NCBI RefSeq assembly: GCF_011009555.1 | Contig: NZ_QXHD01000004.1 | Span: 5,451,035-5,515,034 of the forward strand | Length of the DNA: 64,000 nt | Direction: 5' to 3' | From: Adonisia turfae CCMR0081 | GTDB taxonomy: Bacteria; Cyanobacteriota; Cyanobacteriia; Phormidesmidales; Phormidesmidaceae | Part shown: piece by piece, positions 53,550 to 62,720 of the stretch | Position numbering within the stretch: the stretch's first letter is position 1 | Layout of the letters: every line of letters begins with the position of its first letter | The notes under the pieces: generated by a model | Database searches by the model: none | What the model saw: only the letters and a program-made list of their open reading frames with translations | Told to the model about the DNA's origin: nothing | Position numbers and translations under genes: made by a program

Positions 53550-53939
53550 TTACTTGACGGATACCTTAGCGCCAGCTTCCTCAAGCTGCTTCTTAGCAGC
53601 TTCAGCGTCATCCTTGGAGACACCTTCTTTAATGGCTTTAGGCGCACCTTCAACGATAGCCTTAGCTTCCTTAAGACCCAGACCAGTGAGGGCACGAACA
53701 GCCTTAAGAACAGCAATCTTGTTGCCACCGAAGTCTTCGAGAACAACGTCAAATTCAGTCTTCTCTTCAGCTTCTTCACCGCCGCCACCACCAGCGCCGG
53801 GAGCCATCATCATCATGCCACCAGCAGGGGCAGCAGCACTTACATCAAAGGTCTCTTCGATTTGCTTAACAAGCTCAGACGCTTCCAATAGAGTGAGCGA
53901 CTTAAGCTTTTCCAAAATTTCGTCAGTTGCAGCGGACAT
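53550..53939 (-). CDS. rplL: Ribosomal protein bL12 (L7/L12)
   Basis: 129 codons, ATG after GGAGAAATCC. N-terminal dimer helix ([23 protein letters not shown]), an Ala/Gly/Met flexible hinge ([14 protein letters not shown]) and the C-terminal EF-binding domain ([34 protein letters not shown]). It forms the stalk of the 50S subunit that recruits elongation factors. Last gene of the block; follows rplJ by 54 bases. Confidence 0.98.
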   Translation of the reverse strand: MSAATDEILEKLKSLTLLEASELVKQIEETFDVSAAAPAGGMMMMAPGAGGGGGEEAEEKTEFDVVLEDFGGNKIAVLKAVRALTGLGLKEAKAIVEGAPKAIKEGVSKDDAEAAKKQLEEAGAKVSVK

Positions 53940-53993
53940 GGATTTCTCCTTGATTAATTACAAAACAGATAGAAACTAGAACAAAGCTGGGAT

Positions 53994-54533
53994 TTACTCG
54001 CCGCCTTCGCCACTTTCTTTGTCGACATAGGCCTGAAGACCACGTGCAATAGACGACGGTACTTCTTTGACGCCCACTGCAACTTTGGTTGCCAGAGCGT
54101 TGATAGCACCTGCAATCTTCGCGTAAAGCTCTTCCTTGCTGGGTAGATCGGCTAGGGCTTCTGCTTCTGCACTTGTCAGAGCTTTGCCTTCTAGTACGCC
54201 ACCACGCAGTTCAGTCTTTTTAGTGTCCTTCTGGAATTTCTTATATTCCTTGACGACACTACCGATGTCTTCTTTGGTTAACAACAGTGCAGTGGTGTCT
54301 TTCAATAACGCCTGCACTGGCTGCCAATTTTCGTCATCTTGAACCGCGATGCGGATCAGGGTGTTTTTAGCAATTTTACAAGTGCCACCCTTCTCACGAA
54401 TACGGTTACGTAGATCGCTGATCTCGCCTACCGTCAGACCTTTGTAGTCAATAACAAAAATAGATTGAGTATCACTCAAGAGATCCTTGAGTTCGGCAAC
54501 AATCTCTTTTTTGTTTTCTAGGGTTCTCCCCAT
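53994..54533 (-). CDS. rplJ: Ribosomal protein uL10
   Basis: 179 codons, ATG with AAGGAGGTGAG upstream, a very strong site. Domain: KKEIVAELKDLLSDTQSIFVIDYKGLTV at the start and a C-terminal helix that binds L12 dimers (LYAKIAGAINALATKVAVGVKEVPSSIARGL). It forms the stalk base and, bound to L12, represses its own mRNA through the leader upstream. Confidence 0.98.
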   Translation of the reverse strand: MGRTLENKKEIVAELKDLLSDTQSIFVIDYKGLTVGEISDLRNRIREKGGTCKIAKNTLIRIAVQDDENWQPVQALLKDTTALLLTKEDIGSVVKEYKKFQKDTKKTELRGGVLEGKALTSAEAEALADLPSKEELYAKIAGAINALATKVAVGVKEVPSSIARGLQAYVDKESGEGGE

Positions 54534-54794
54534 TCGGATCTCACCTCCTTAATTGCGGGGATACAGTAGAAATATTGCTACTGCTCAACCTAAACTAAAA
54601 TTCGAAATCAAAAGGGCCTTAGCTAATTGCCGAGGCCCAAAGATAAGTGCTACTTACACCCACTCTCTGCATCTCGGCAGGTTATTAAGCAAAATGCACC
54701 TGCTGTCTTCGAATGCTTATTTAGTTTTGGATGTTTTTAAGTAGCAATACCTCCAAAGCTTGTCACTGCTGATTCTCAACAGTAATTTTTTAAT
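54534..54794 (-). promoter_or_regulatory. rplJ leader with L10-binding-type fold and attenuator hairpin
   Basis: A 261-base leader between rplA and rplJ. In the minus direction AGCAGGTGC...CCTGCCGAGATGC (about 54665-54705) has the bulged stem of bacterial L10 leaders. It is followed by GGGCCT / AGGCCC (54614-54638) and TTTTG, an attenuator-like hairpin. In many bacteria the L10-L12 complex binds such a leader to lower rplJ-rplL expression. Fold assigned by eye. Confidence 0.6.
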
Positions 54795-55514
54795 CTATGC
54801 AGCTGCATCCTCTAGTTGCAAGTCACGCAGTGCACTGATATCCATTTTAATGGCAGGTCCCATCGTAGCAGCTACTGACATTGTTCGCCAGTAACGACCC
54901 TTAGCACCTGAAGGACGATTACGATCAATCGTCTCTTGCAGAGCTTTTAGGTTCACCAGTAAGTCTTCAGCGCTAAAATCGGCCTTGCCAAACATCACGT
55001 GGACTATGCCAGATTTGTCCGCCCGGAACTCTAGTTTACCGGCCTTAAAGTCATTAATTGCCTGGGCCAAGTCAAAGGTCACAGATCCCCCCTTCGGCGA
55101 TGGCATTAAACCACGGGGACCTAAAATACGACCCAGCTTAGCTACTTTGGGCATCATGTCGGGCGTGGCAATCAGGATGTCAAAGTCCATCATGCCCTTT
55201 TGGATCTCGTCGATTAATTCCTCAGACCCGGCCATGTCTGCGCCGTTATCGGTTGCTTCAGCCACCTTCTCGCCACGGGCAATGACAGCAACGCGAACGT
55301 TCTGACCAGTGCCTTTAGGCAAGGCCACAGTAGTACGTAATTGCTGATCGGTATATTTGGGATCAATACCCAAACGAATGTGAGCCTCAACAGTCTCGGT
55401 GAACTTTGCAGTGGCTGTTTCCTTCAGCAGCTGCATTGCTTCCAAGGGCTCATAAAATTTGTCCTGTATTTTTGCCTGCAGCTCTCTCAAGCGGCGCGAC
55501 ACCTTCTTTGTCAT
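54795..55514 (-). CDS. rplA: Ribosomal protein uL1
   Basis: 239 codons from ATG 55514, which has TAGGAG seven bases upstream; a longer reading from 55559 has no support. L1 motifs: [63 protein letters not shown] and a C-terminal [21 protein letters not shown]. It binds 23S rRNA at the E-site stalk and can repress the rplK-rplA mRNA. Confidence 0.97.
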   Translation of the reverse strand: MTKKVSRRLRELQAKIQDKFYEPLEAMQLLKETATAKFTETVEAHIRLGIDPKYTDQQLRTTVALPKGTGQNVRVAVIARGEKVAEATDNGADMAGSEELIDEIQKGMMDFDILIATPDMMPKVAKLGRILGPRGLMPSPKGGSVTFDLAQAINDFKAGKLEFRADKSGIVHVMFGKADFSAEDLLVNLKALQETIDRNRPSGAKGRYWRTMSVAATMGPAIKMDISALRDLQLEDAAA

Positions 55515-55600
55515 GTTTTTACTCCTAGGGGTCATAACGAAGTTAAACTTCTTCCCCAAACGTTGGTCAAATAGATAAAAAATGCATCTGTATGCTGACG

Positions 55601-56026
55601 TTAGTCAGAAACAGTAACTCCCATATTGCGAGCTGTGCCTTCAATGATGTTCATGGCTGCTTCAACGTCATTAGCGTTGAGGTCAGGCATTTTCATTTCA
55701 GCAATTTCTTGCAATTGGGCGCGAGTAATAGAGCCAACTTTTGTTTTGTTGGGCTCACCTGAACCCTTCTCAATCTTGGCCGCCTTTTTGATTAGCACGG
55801 AGGCTGGCGGTGTTTTGAGAATGAACGTAAAACTTCTGTCTTCAAATACAGAAATTTCAACCGGGACAATTAGTCCAGCTTTGTCAGAGGTCTTAGCGTT
55901 ATATTCTTTGCAGAACGCCATAATGTTGACCCCGTGCTGACCCAAGGCGGGACCAATTGGCGGTGCAGGGTTCGCTTTTCCAGCTGGGATTGCCAGCTTA
56001 ATAAGGGCAACTACCTTCTTCGCCAT
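55601..56026 (-). CDS. rplK: Ribosomal protein uL11
   Basis: 141 codons, ATG; full length. [25 protein letters not shown] is the conserved N-terminal block that contacts the GTPase centre and antibiotic thiostrepton, and the RNA-binding C-domain reads [22 protein letters not shown]. It begins four bases after the nusG stop, so coupling is likely. Confidence 0.98.
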   Translation of the reverse strand: MAKKVVALIKLAIPAGKANPAPPIGPALGQHGVNIMAFCKEYNAKTSDKAGLIVPVEISVFEDRSFTFILKTPPASVLIKKAAKIEKGSGEPNKTKVGSITRAQLQEIAEMKMPDLNANDVEAAMNIIEGTARNMGVTVSD

Positions 56027-56029
56027 TGA

Positions 56030-56668
56030 TTAACTCTCTTTTTGCACTTGGTTAAATTCCAGCTCAACGGGGGTATCGCGACCGAAAATCGATAACAATG
56101 CCTTAAGCTTGCTCCGTTCAGGGCTGACTTCAATGACTTCACCACTGAAGTCCTTAAACGGACCAGACAATACCAAGATCTTGTCGCCCTCAGCCATATC
56201 AACTTTGACTACAGGTGCCTGTTCTTGGGTCTGCTTAAAGATACGTTCGACTTCGGCTCTACTTAGAGGCATGGGTTTAACATGCCCTCGCCCACGTCCA
56301 GTGGCTCGGCGCTGCTCAGCACCGACAAAGTTAATGACATGGGGGGTGTTTTTAACCACCTGCCATACGTCATCCTCCAAAATCATGCGGATGAGGACGT
56401 ACCCAGGAAAAACTTTTTCCTCAATATTCTGACGACTGCCGTCTTTACGCAGTTTGACCGCAGGAGTCTGCGGTATTTCAATCTGGAAAATGTACTGGTT
56501 AACGCCCAGGGTAATGGCCCGTTGCTCAAGGTTGAGCTTAACGCGCTTTTCGCACCCGGAGGCTACTTGTACCGCATACCAGCGAGACTGTGACTTTCTC
56601 GGTTCCTCAGGAACGCTAGAATCGTTACTGTCAGCTGTATAGTTTGGATCGTCAGAAGCGTAAGTCAT
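56030..56668 (-). CDS. nusG: Transcription termination/antitermination protein NusG
   Basis: 212 codons, ATG overlapping the secE stop by one base (TAATG). An acidic N-terminal extension of about 28 residues precedes RWYAVQVASGCEKRVKLNLEQR, the NGN domain; the KOW domain is EGDKILVLSGPFKDFSGEVIEVSPERSKLKALLSIFGR. It binds RNA polymerase and couples elongation to the ribosome. KVFPGYVLIRM and TPHVINFVG are the classical signatures. Confidence 0.97.
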   Translation of the reverse strand: MTYASDDPNYTADSNDSSVPEEPRKSQSRWYAVQVASGCEKRVKLNLEQRAITLGVNQYIFQIEIPQTPAVKLRKDGSRQNIEEKVFPGYVLIRMILEDDVWQVVKNTPHVINFVGAEQRRATGRGRGHVKPMPLSRAEVERIFKQTQEQAPVVKVDMAEGDKILVLSGPFKDFSGEVIEVSPERSKLKALLSIFGRDTPVELEFNQVQKES

Positions 56669-56904
56669 TAGAACACCTGTCTAGAAGCCCAACCAAATAG
56701 TTTATCCACTAAGTAAATAAGTGTGGCAGACACACCCACCATTAAGATGACAGCTGCAGATTCACTAATCAGCTGCTGTCTGGAGGGCCAAACCACTTTG
56801 CTCAATTCTTCGCGAGTGCCTTTTACAAAAGACGCCGCGTCAAATGAGTCAGAGGAGTCGCTCGGCTGCTTTTCAACTACTTTCTTAGCGTCCTTTTTGA
56901 CCAC
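56668..56904 (-). CDS. secE: Preprotein translocase subunit SecE
   Basis: 78 codons from GTG 56904 with AAGGAAG upstream. The single-span bacterial form: FVKGTREELSKVVWPSRQQLISES is the conserved amphipathic helix and hinge, followed by one membrane helix (AAVILMVGVSATLIYLVDKLF). It stabilises SecY in the Sec translocon of plasma and thylakoid membranes. First in the secE-nusG-rplK operon; position next to trnW is conserved. Confidence 0.93.
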   Translation of the reverse strand: MVKKDAKKVVEKQPSDSSDSFDAASFVKGTREELSKVVWPSRQQLISESAAVILMVGVSATLIYLVDKLFGWASRQVF

Positions 56905-57208
56905 GTCATTAGCTTCCTTGTTTGCTACATCGAGTCAGATTGATCATGAATCAATCCAGAGATACCCAAGCAAAAATTCTACCTAAAGCTCACTGCTTGA
57001 TAGAAAAAGAAAAAATCTCTTTCCTTTAAGCAACAAATCTAAATGCTTTAGGCAGAACTTATGCTAATCGCTCAGCGCGCCCTGGAGGACTCGAACCCCC
57101 GACATTCGGTTTTGGAGACCGACGTTCTACCAACTGAACTAAGGACGCACGACTCTTTGAACTTACCCCATTGTAAGGCTTAATCTGCGGGCTTTAGATG
57201 CCCTAAGA
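56905..57208. other. secE-rplS intergenic region containing trnW
   Basis: 304 bases. Apart from the tRNA-Trp gene (57077-57148) it contains only about 170 bases on the secE side, which hold the promoter for the secE operon. No ORF. Confidence 0.6.
57077..57148 (-). tRNA. trnW: tRNA-Trp (CCA)
   Basis: 72 bases. The acceptor stem GCGTCCT pairs with AGGGCGC (one G-T pair); the D-arm TAGTTCAGTTGGTAGAAC, anticodon arm CGGTCTCCAAAACCG with anticodon CCA, and T-arm GGGGGTTCGAGTCCTCC are complete. The 3' CCA is not encoded. It lies between rplS and secE, as usual in cyanobacteria. Confidence 0.97.
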
Positions 57209-57589
57209 CTATTTTTTGCCTGATTTGTCAATGGGACGATCAAAGCGCTGCTTCAAGCGAGTTGACTTACCAACGCGATCGCGAAGGTAGTACAACTTAG
57301 CACGACGCGCTTTACCTCTGCGTAGAACCTTAATATTGGCTACGCGAGGTGCATGAAGTAAGAAAACACGCTCCACACCTACACCTTGAAAGATGCGACG
57401 TACGGTGATCGTCTCGTTGATGCCACCATTGCGCATAGCAATGACGGTACCTTCGTAGGGCTGCACACGTTCCTTACCACCTTCTACAATTCGGACACCG
57501 ACCCGAACTGTATCCCCAACATAGATTTTGGGGATGTCTTCTTTGATATGTTCCGCTTCTATTGAGCGGATAATCTCCTCAGCGTTCAT
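57209..57589 (-). CDS. rplS: Ribosomal protein bL19
   Basis: 126 codons from ATG 57589; a longer reading from 57694 adds 35 residues without family character. [29 protein letters not shown] and [34 protein letters not shown] are the L19 signatures; the final basic residues are usual. L19 sits at the interface of 30S and 50S subunits. Upstream on the same strand the 14-bp direct repeat at 57692 occurs. Confidence 0.97.
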   Translation of the reverse strand: MNAEEIIRSIEAEHIKEDIPKIYVGDTVRVGVRIVEGGKERVQPYEGTVIAMRNGGINETITVRRIFQGVGVERVFLLHAPRVANIKVLRRGKARRAKLYYLRDRVGKSTRLKQRFDRPIDKSGKK

Positions 57590-57691
57590 AAGCCCTGAAA
57601 AGCGCACGGTCTTTAATAGTAGGCCAACATGGTCACAAATACCAAGGGTTTTTGGAGGGAATTTCAAGAAGGTGACTGCTGCCTGTCTGTT

Positions 57692-57720
57692 CAATGGGGA
57701 ATGGTCAATGGGGAATGGGG
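57692..57720. repeat. Short 14-bp direct repeat
   Basis: TCAATGGGGAATGG occurs twice in tandem (57692 and 57706), with AATGGGG continuing. A short simple-repeat element between rplS and map. Confidence 0.7.
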
Positions 57721-57807
57721 TAAGAATCCTGCATACTATATATGGTGTGAGCTAGATAATGCTCAAGTGCCGCACGTTTAACCCATTGCAAACCTCAATC
57801 ACCCACT

Positions 57808-58641
57808 ATGAATGTTTTAGGTAATTTACTGTCGCGGGCCTTAGCTGCACCAGTTATGGTAGGTCCGCGTAAGCATCAGGGGATTGAGTTAAAGTCTGCG
57901 CCTGAGAGGGAGACGATGCGCCAGGCCGGACGGATTGTGGCAACGGTGCTGAGGGAAATTGCCGATCAGGTGCAGCCTGGAATGACCACAGCAGATCTAG
58001 ATGACCTCGCAGAGCACCGTATTTGTGAAATGGGTGCAACGCCTAGTTTTAAGGGGTATCACGGATTCCCAGGATCTATCTGTGCCAGTATCAACGATGA
58101 AGTTGTCCATGGCATCCCTCGTAAGCGCAAGGTCATTAAGTCTGGCGATTTACTTAAAGTAGATACTGGAGCCTACTTTGAAGGTTTTCATGGTGACTCC
58201 TGTATCACGATTGCTGTCGGCAAAGTGAATGGCAAAGCCCAGGATCTGATGCAAGCAGCTGAGTCTGCATTGTATGCAGGCATTGCCCAGGCGTTACCAG
58301 GGAAAACCCTGCTCGATATTGCTGGAGCGATTGAAGATAGTATTCATGCCAGTGGCTATACCGTGGTTGAGGAATTTACCGGCCATGGTGTAGGCCGAAA
58401 CCTGCATGAGCCCCCATCCGTATTTAATTTTCGGACTAAAGAATTACCCAATGTCACGCTCAAGCCGGGTATGGCCTTGGCGATTGAGCCAATTGTGAAT
58501 GAAGGCTCTAAGGTGACCCGCACTCTGCGGGATCGATGGACGGTAGTGACCTGCGATCGCAAACTTTCTGCCCAATTTGAACACACAGTGCTCATCACCG
58601 AAGACGGCCAAGAAATTCTGACCGACCGGTCTAAGGTCTAA
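57808..58641 (+). CDS. map: Methionine aminopeptidase (type I)
   Basis: 277 codons, ATG start. It removes the initiator methionine. All five metal ligands are there: Asp119 ([10 protein letters not shown]), Asp130 (FHGDSC), His193 ([12 protein letters not shown]), Glu227 (LAIEPIV) and Glu258 (QFEHTV). [22 protein letters not shown] is the substrate-pocket block. The first 25 residues ([18 protein letters not shown]) are longer than in short type-I enzymes and hydrophobic. Cytosolic; divergent from rplS. Confidence 0.96.
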   Translation: MNVLGNLLSRALAAPVMVGPRKHQGIELKSAPERETMRQAGRIVATVLREIADQVQPGMTTADLDDLAEHRICEMGATPSFKGYHGFPGSICASINDEVVHGIPRKRKVIKSGDLLKVDTGAYFEGFHGDSCITIAVGKVNGKAQDLMQAAESALYAGIAQALPGKTLLDIAGAIEDSIHASGYTVVEEFTGHGVGRNLHEPPSVFNFRTKELPNVTLKPGMALAIEPIVNEGSKVTRTLRDRWTVVTCDRKLSAQFEHTVLITEDGQEILTDRSKV

Positions 58642-58721
58642 CGGGTTTTGAGTTGATGGTCCACTAAGCCATTCAACCTAATGATTTCTCAGTTCGCTAA
58701 CTAAGAACCAAGCACTAAGAA

Positions 58722-59738
58722 CTATTTTTTCAACTGGGCAAGGTCCACACAAGCATCCTCGTCATAGTCCACTTCGATATCGATGGTGTAGGCCTGCTGG
58801 GAGGATTCCTCGGGAAAATCAGTGTAGTCTTTGGCCTTTTCTAAGGCAATTTCGTTAAGAAACCCATAGCCAGAGCTGCGTAGTAAAGCGGGCTCGGTTG
58901 CGATCGCGCCATCGGCATCCACAACGACACCTACTAATCCTTTTGCTGGTATGGGGGTCAGACAGCTCAGAAAGCGTCGACCCTCATCAGCTATCAACGG
59001 ATAACTAATTTCTACAGCCTTTTCCAAACCTTGAGCTTCGGATACGTTTAAGCCTTGTTCTTCAGTTAGGTTAACTAGCCATTTTTGCTTAGTTTCTTCG
59101 GTTTCAGGATCTGTCGTGCGCAGCACGCTATGCCGTAAACGTGTCAGGAAGTCTCGTAACAGATTCGGTACTTCTGCCTGTGCACCATCTTTAAGTGCGA
59201 CTAGAGTGGGTGGTTCTTGAACTGTGGGAGTATTATCGGCTGTGTCATCACTGCCCCCGCTGTTGGGAGGATTGCTAGGGGGAGATAGAATCGCAATTTC
59301 ATTGCCAGTATTCCGGTTGTCTGTTTGGTTTTGGGAGGTGCTGCCTCTTCGATTATTTCCATTGTTGGTACTGGCCCGACGACGGTTATCGGAATTGCTA
59401 CGGCCAGTTGTAGAACCGGTTCCATCCGTTTGACCATTCCGCGTTTGACGGGTTTGAGCTGGCTGCTGACTGGCTGTTGTGTGCCCCCCCGCTGATGCCG
59501 GTTGACGAACGGCTGTGGCTACACCAGCTGCAGGACGAGGGGCAGGTCTGGTAGCGCTAGGAGCTACCAGACCTGCCTTGGGAAGGATCCGGGTGACCGT
59601 GATGCTTTCGCCTTCTGGATCGGGGGCAGGCACTACAGAATCAGATGAACCACCTGCTATTGGAACCATTAACAGCCCTGCATGTAGACCCGCAGCCAGC
59701 AAAAAAATTGGATTAAAAAGCAACTTCAAAAAATTCAT
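58722..59738 (-). CDS. TonB-like protein with C-terminal TonB domain
   Basis: About 338 codons from ATG 59738; TTG 59771 would add 11 residues; neither has a clear ribosome site. An N-terminal span (LLFNPIFLLAAGLHAGLLMV) is followed by about 150 residues of low complexity, rich in Pro, Ala, Thr, Asn, Gly and Arg, able to cross the periplasm. The last 70 residues match TonB C-terminal domains: GLVGVVVDADGAI, LLRSSGYGFLNEIALEKAKDY, FPEE and YTIDIEVDYDED. The domain contacts outer-membrane receptors and passes on proton-motive force from ExbB/ExbD. No exbBD nearby. Third in line after a phosphate-binding protein gene. Confidence 0.75.
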   Translation of the reverse strand: MNFLKLLFNPIFLLAAGLHAGLLMVPIAGGSSDSVVPAPDPEGESITVTRILPKAGLVAPSATRPAPRPAAGVATAVRQPASAGGHTTASQQPAQTRQTRNGQTDGTGSTTGRSNSDNRRRASTNNGNNRRGSTSQNQTDNRNTGNEIAILSPPSNPPNSGGSDDTADNTPTVQEPPTLVALKDGAQAEVPNLLRDFLTRLRHSVLRTTDPETEETKQKWLVNLTEEQGLNVSEAQGLEKAVEISYPLIADEGRRFLSCLTPIPAKGLVGVVVDADGAIATEPALLRSSGYGFLNEIALEKAKDYTDFPEESSQQAYTIDIEVDYDEDACVDLAQLKK

Positions 59739-59877
59739 GGCAATGCAGGGAATAACTAAAACGAAAGCCAACCTAGATATAGGTTAAACAATAGGCCTGG
59801 GGTTTCTGAAATGAACTATTCCAAATATCTAACTGCTCCCATAGAGTCAGTTTAGAAAAATAGTCTAGCCTAAACGT

Positions 59878-60825
59878 CTAACTCTGCCGTGGATCGTTAG
59901 GCCAGACAAACACTAAGGTTGTTCCCTTCAAATCAATGAGAGAGATGTAATTAACGGGTTGTTCATCAGCTGAATAAACACCATAAAAAGGATGACCACC
60001 GTATAGACCTTCCTCGACCTGGCTCATGCCTGCACTGATGAGAGCCTGTCCCAATCCTTCTCGGCTGACAAGATCAATATTTCTAGCAATCTGCTTGAAG
60101 GATACTTGAGGCAGGGGTAAATACGTGCCGTTTACGATACTTTCTGTGGTGAAGAATGCGGCGGGCTCAACAACATTTTCCACAGCTTTACTGCGGAATC
60201 TGAGGTCGATTGGATCCGTTGGATCAATGGTTAACCATTCACTGGTGATGTCAAAATTGTTGGTTCCGTTGTTGGGGTCAGTCCCTAGAAACTGACTTAG
60301 ACTGCTATTGAGAGACGATTGTTGAGCAGGATCAAACCCAAATGATGGCTCCTCTTCTTCAAACTCTGCAAATTCCTCGTCGAATTCTTCCTCAAACTCT
60401 TCCTCTTCAATAATTTCTTCTAGTTGCTCAGGTACCTCGGTGAGTACGGGGGGAGCTACAACGGGGGCCGGTGGTGCTTCAGGAGTCGGTGCTTGAGGCT
60501 CTTCTGGTGGAGGTGGTGCAGGTTCTGCTGGAGCTAAGATATCACTGAGGCTGACAGCTTCGATGGTGACTTCCTCTTCAGGTTCTGTCTCTACAACGTC
60601 TCCTATTTTGGGTGCTGATAAATCAACAGCTGGGAGCACCAGTAAAATAACGTGTGCTCCCAATGCTATCCACACAACTGGGCGTTTCAGAAAACTGACT
60701 CCGTAGGTTGAAAGTTGTATCGTGACATAGGGGAGCGCTCGAATAAATAACATTGGTTGCATGGCAAGACTTTTGGCCATAGAGACCAAATTCTTGCGAG
60801 ATTCGGAGGGAGCAACACTAACCAT
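59878..60825 (-). CDS. TonB-shaped Pro/Glu-rich membrane-anchored protein
   Basis: About 315 codons from ATG 60825 (a longer frame from 60939 has no family character; ATG 60780 also possible). One N-terminal span (RPVVWIALGAHVILLVLPAV) is followed by a Pro-rich stretch (APPPPEEPQAPTPEAPPAP) and a Glu/Phe-rich run (EEEEFEEEFDEEFAEFEEEE), then a globular C-terminal domain of about 150 residues (VSFKQIARNIDLVSREGLGQALI, GGHPFYGVYSADEQPVNYISLIDLKG, LVFVWPND). The general shape is that of TonB, but the C-terminal domain is not TonB-like by eye. It lies between the SphX gene and a second TonB-like gene on the same strand, a likely functional unit. Confidence 0.65.
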   Translation of the reverse strand: MVSVAPSESRKNLVSMAKSLAMQPMLFIRALPYVTIQLSTYGVSFLKRPVVWIALGAHVILLVLPAVDLSAPKIGDVVETEPEEEVTIEAVSLSDILAPAEPAPPPPEEPQAPTPEAPPAPVVAPPVLTEVPEQLEEIIEEEEFEEEFDEEFAEFEEEEPSFGFDPAQQSSLNSSLSQFLGTDPNNGTNNFDITSEWLTIDPTDPIDLRFRSKAVENVVEPAAFFTTESIVNGTYLPLPQVSFKQIARNIDLVSREGLGQALISAGMSQVEEGLYGGHPFYGVYSADEQPVNYISLIDLKGTTLVFVWPNDPRQS

Positions 60826-60990
60826 GTTCTGGAAAATTAGGGAGCGAATACTCAGGAAACCTTGGAGGAGCGAACATTCCCCCAAGGCAAAAATGGTTGA
60901 TGCACACTGAGCGTGTGAAAGTTGCAAAGGACCTGCCACAGGGGAGAATACACCCTATGGCAGGAATCAAAAACTCACTAATGACTGAGA

Positions 60991-61944
60991 CTAGTTGAAG
61001 ATAGTATTTGCTTCAGCGTCGTAAGCTTCGAGAGTGGCGTCAGTTGCTGCGTCGGGTAAGGGGACGTAACCTACATCTAGGATGAGCTCACCAGCGTCGG
61101 CCTGCTCAATATAGAACTGTACGAAGTCAGCAACACCACTATCAGCATCAGTCAATGCCGCAGCATTGACGTAGATGAAAATAGGACGACCAAGTGGCTG
61201 GTAGATATCCGCCTCAACGTTCTCTACAGTGGGCTCAACATACTCGCCAAGCTCTTCGTTTAAGATGCTCACTGACTGCAGAATGTCTGAATTCTCTGCG
61301 AAGTAAGCCAAGCCGAAGTAACCAATGGCATATTTGTCACCAGCGACACCACGTACCAGGATGTTGTCGTCTTCACTAGCAGTGTAGTCAGCACGGCTAA
61401 CACCACCATCACCATTGACTTCATCGGTAAAGTAGTCAAAAGTACCAGAATCAGTACCAGGACCGAATAGACTAATTTCTTCATCAGGCCAGGAAGGATC
61501 AATCTGATTCCAACGAGTAATAGTGCCTTCAGCAGGGGCGTCCCACATAGTGTTTAACTGGGCAACAGTCATCTCAGTTGCCCAATCATTTTCCGGGTTG
61601 ATAACAACTGTCAGAGCATCATAGGCAACGGGGACCGCGATGTACTCAATGCCATTAGCAGCGCAAAGCTCTTTCTCTGTATCTTTGATAGGCCGAGATG
61701 CGTTAGAGATAGCAGTCTCACCAGCACAGAATTTCTTGAAGCCACCGCCAGTACCGGAAACACCAATAGTGATAGATGCAGGATTACCAGCGAGGGCGTA
61801 CTCTTCAGCCATCGCTTCTGTGATGGGAAAAACAGTACTGGAACCATCGATAGCAATATTCTGAGCAACTGCAGATGTCGCAGTGACAGCACTAGCAGCA
61901 ACAACTGTAGCTACAGTGCCAAAAAACTTAGCGAACTTAACCAT
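60991..61944 (-). CDS. sphX: Phosphate-binding protein, SphX/PstS type
   Basis: 317 codons from ATG 61944 with GGAG ten bases upstream. A signal peptide ends ATSAVAQ. The mature protein binds phosphate in the periplasm: [41 protein letters not shown] and [13 protein letters not shown] hold the binding serines, threonines, arginine and aspartate. The SRP-I and cysteine pattern and a lack of pstCAB next to it fit SphX, a phosphate-starvation protein in cyanobacteria. The Pho-box-like array at 61998-62071 sits 54 bases ahead. The next two genes downstream are TonB-shaped. Confidence 0.9.
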   Translation of the reverse strand: MVKFAKFFGTVATVVAASAVTATSAVAQNIAIDGSSTVFPITEAMAEEYALAGNPASITIGVSGTGGGFKKFCAGETAISNASRPIKDTEKELCAANGIEYIAVPVAYDALTVVINPENDWATEMTVAQLNTMWDAPAEGTITRWNQIDPSWPDEEISLFGPGTDSGTFDYFTDEVNGDGGVSRADYTASEDDNILVRGVAGDKYAIGYFGLAYFAENSDILQSVSILNEELGEYVEPTVENVEADIYQPLGRPIFIYVNAAALTDADSGVADFVQFYIEQADAGELILDVGYVPLPDAATDATLEAYDAEANTIFN

Positions 61945-62438
61945 AACAACACACTCCGTGGCTATTTGTTCAGGCCACGAAAAAATGTAGCTATACAAAA
62001 TTAAGGCTCGCTAATTGGTTTATTAAGACACAATTTCCATTTGTTTAAGACAAGGTAAACACTAAAGATAAGCTTAATGTGGAGAAAATGGCCTATCTTT
62101 TAGAGGGAATTCTGAGAAAATGTTGGACGAATATTTTGTCAATTGAATTTGAACTTAATTCTAGAGTAAAAAGCTGTATCCAACATTACTTTTGGGTGAA
62201 ATATTAGAGAAACTCATAAACTAAGCTGGATAGTTCTGTTGATGTTTGAATCGGTGCCTATGTTCCAAGCACATCAAAAAATGTTCGGTCAAATGAACGT
62301 CCGGATTGTAAAATTCTGGTTGCCTTAGATGGGTAGCAAAAATCTTTATCTGTTGGCGATTGTTACCGAATCTATGTGACTGAATCTAACTTAGGGGCGT
62401 CACTCTAATAAAAAGCAAACCTATGCCCTTGAAAGTCT
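61945..62438. other. Upstream region of sphX
   Basis: 494 bases between the sphX start and the end of an 86-codon gene on the same strand. The part next to sphX holds the Pho-box-like array; the remaining 350 or so bases show no ORF, tRNA or strong hairpin. Confidence 0.5.
61998..62071 (-). promoter_or_regulatory. Pho-box-like direct repeat array upstream of sphX
   Basis: On the minus strand the octamers CTTAATTT (61998-62005), CTTAATAA (62020-62027) and CTTAAACA (62042-62049) are spaced exactly 22 bases, and GTTTACCT (62053-62060) lies 11 bases before the last. The cyanobacterial Pho box is three CTTAACCT-like octamers with 11-base period bound by SphR/PhoB. The register fits, the octamers are only partial matches; other 11-base positions are weak. 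Confidence 0.6.
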
Positions 62439-62699
62439 CTAAACTTTTCCTTCAAAATATTTGTACCAAACAGCATTGCCGATGACGGTGAGGAGCAGAA
62501 TGCTGCCTCCACCTAGTAACGCCAGGGTAGGGTTATAGCCACCACGCATGAGAGTCTCCATCCATCCATTTGTGGTGGCAGAGGGTGAGACCCGATTGGC
62601 TAAAAATGGAGTGAGGTAAATCAGAGCACCCCCGCTAAGGAGCCAACCCACCATAGATGTGAGTAGAAAAACAGTTTTGCCTCTAGTTTGGGTGCTCAT
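62439..62699 (-). CDS. Small two-span membrane protein, unknown
   Basis: 86 codons, ATG start. Two hydrophobic segments (about 9-34 and 56-78) with a polar Gly/Asn/Thr loop between (NRVSPSATTNGWMETLMRGG). C-terminal YKYFEGKV is basic/aromatic. Family not recognised. It follows the pentapeptide-repeat gene by 21 bases on the same strand and may be co-transcribed. Confidence 0.65.
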   Translation of the reverse strand: MSTQTRGKTVFLLTSMVGWLLSGGALIYLTPFLANRVSPSATTNGWMETLMRGGYNPTLALLGGGSILLLTVIGNAVWYKYFEGKV

Positions 62700-62720
62700 A
62701 GAAAATCTCTTTAAAAAATA

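Noticed and set aside
53554-53979. 141-codon plus-strand frame opposite rplL
   Set aside because: Antisense shadow of a well-conserved ribosomal protein with biased codons.
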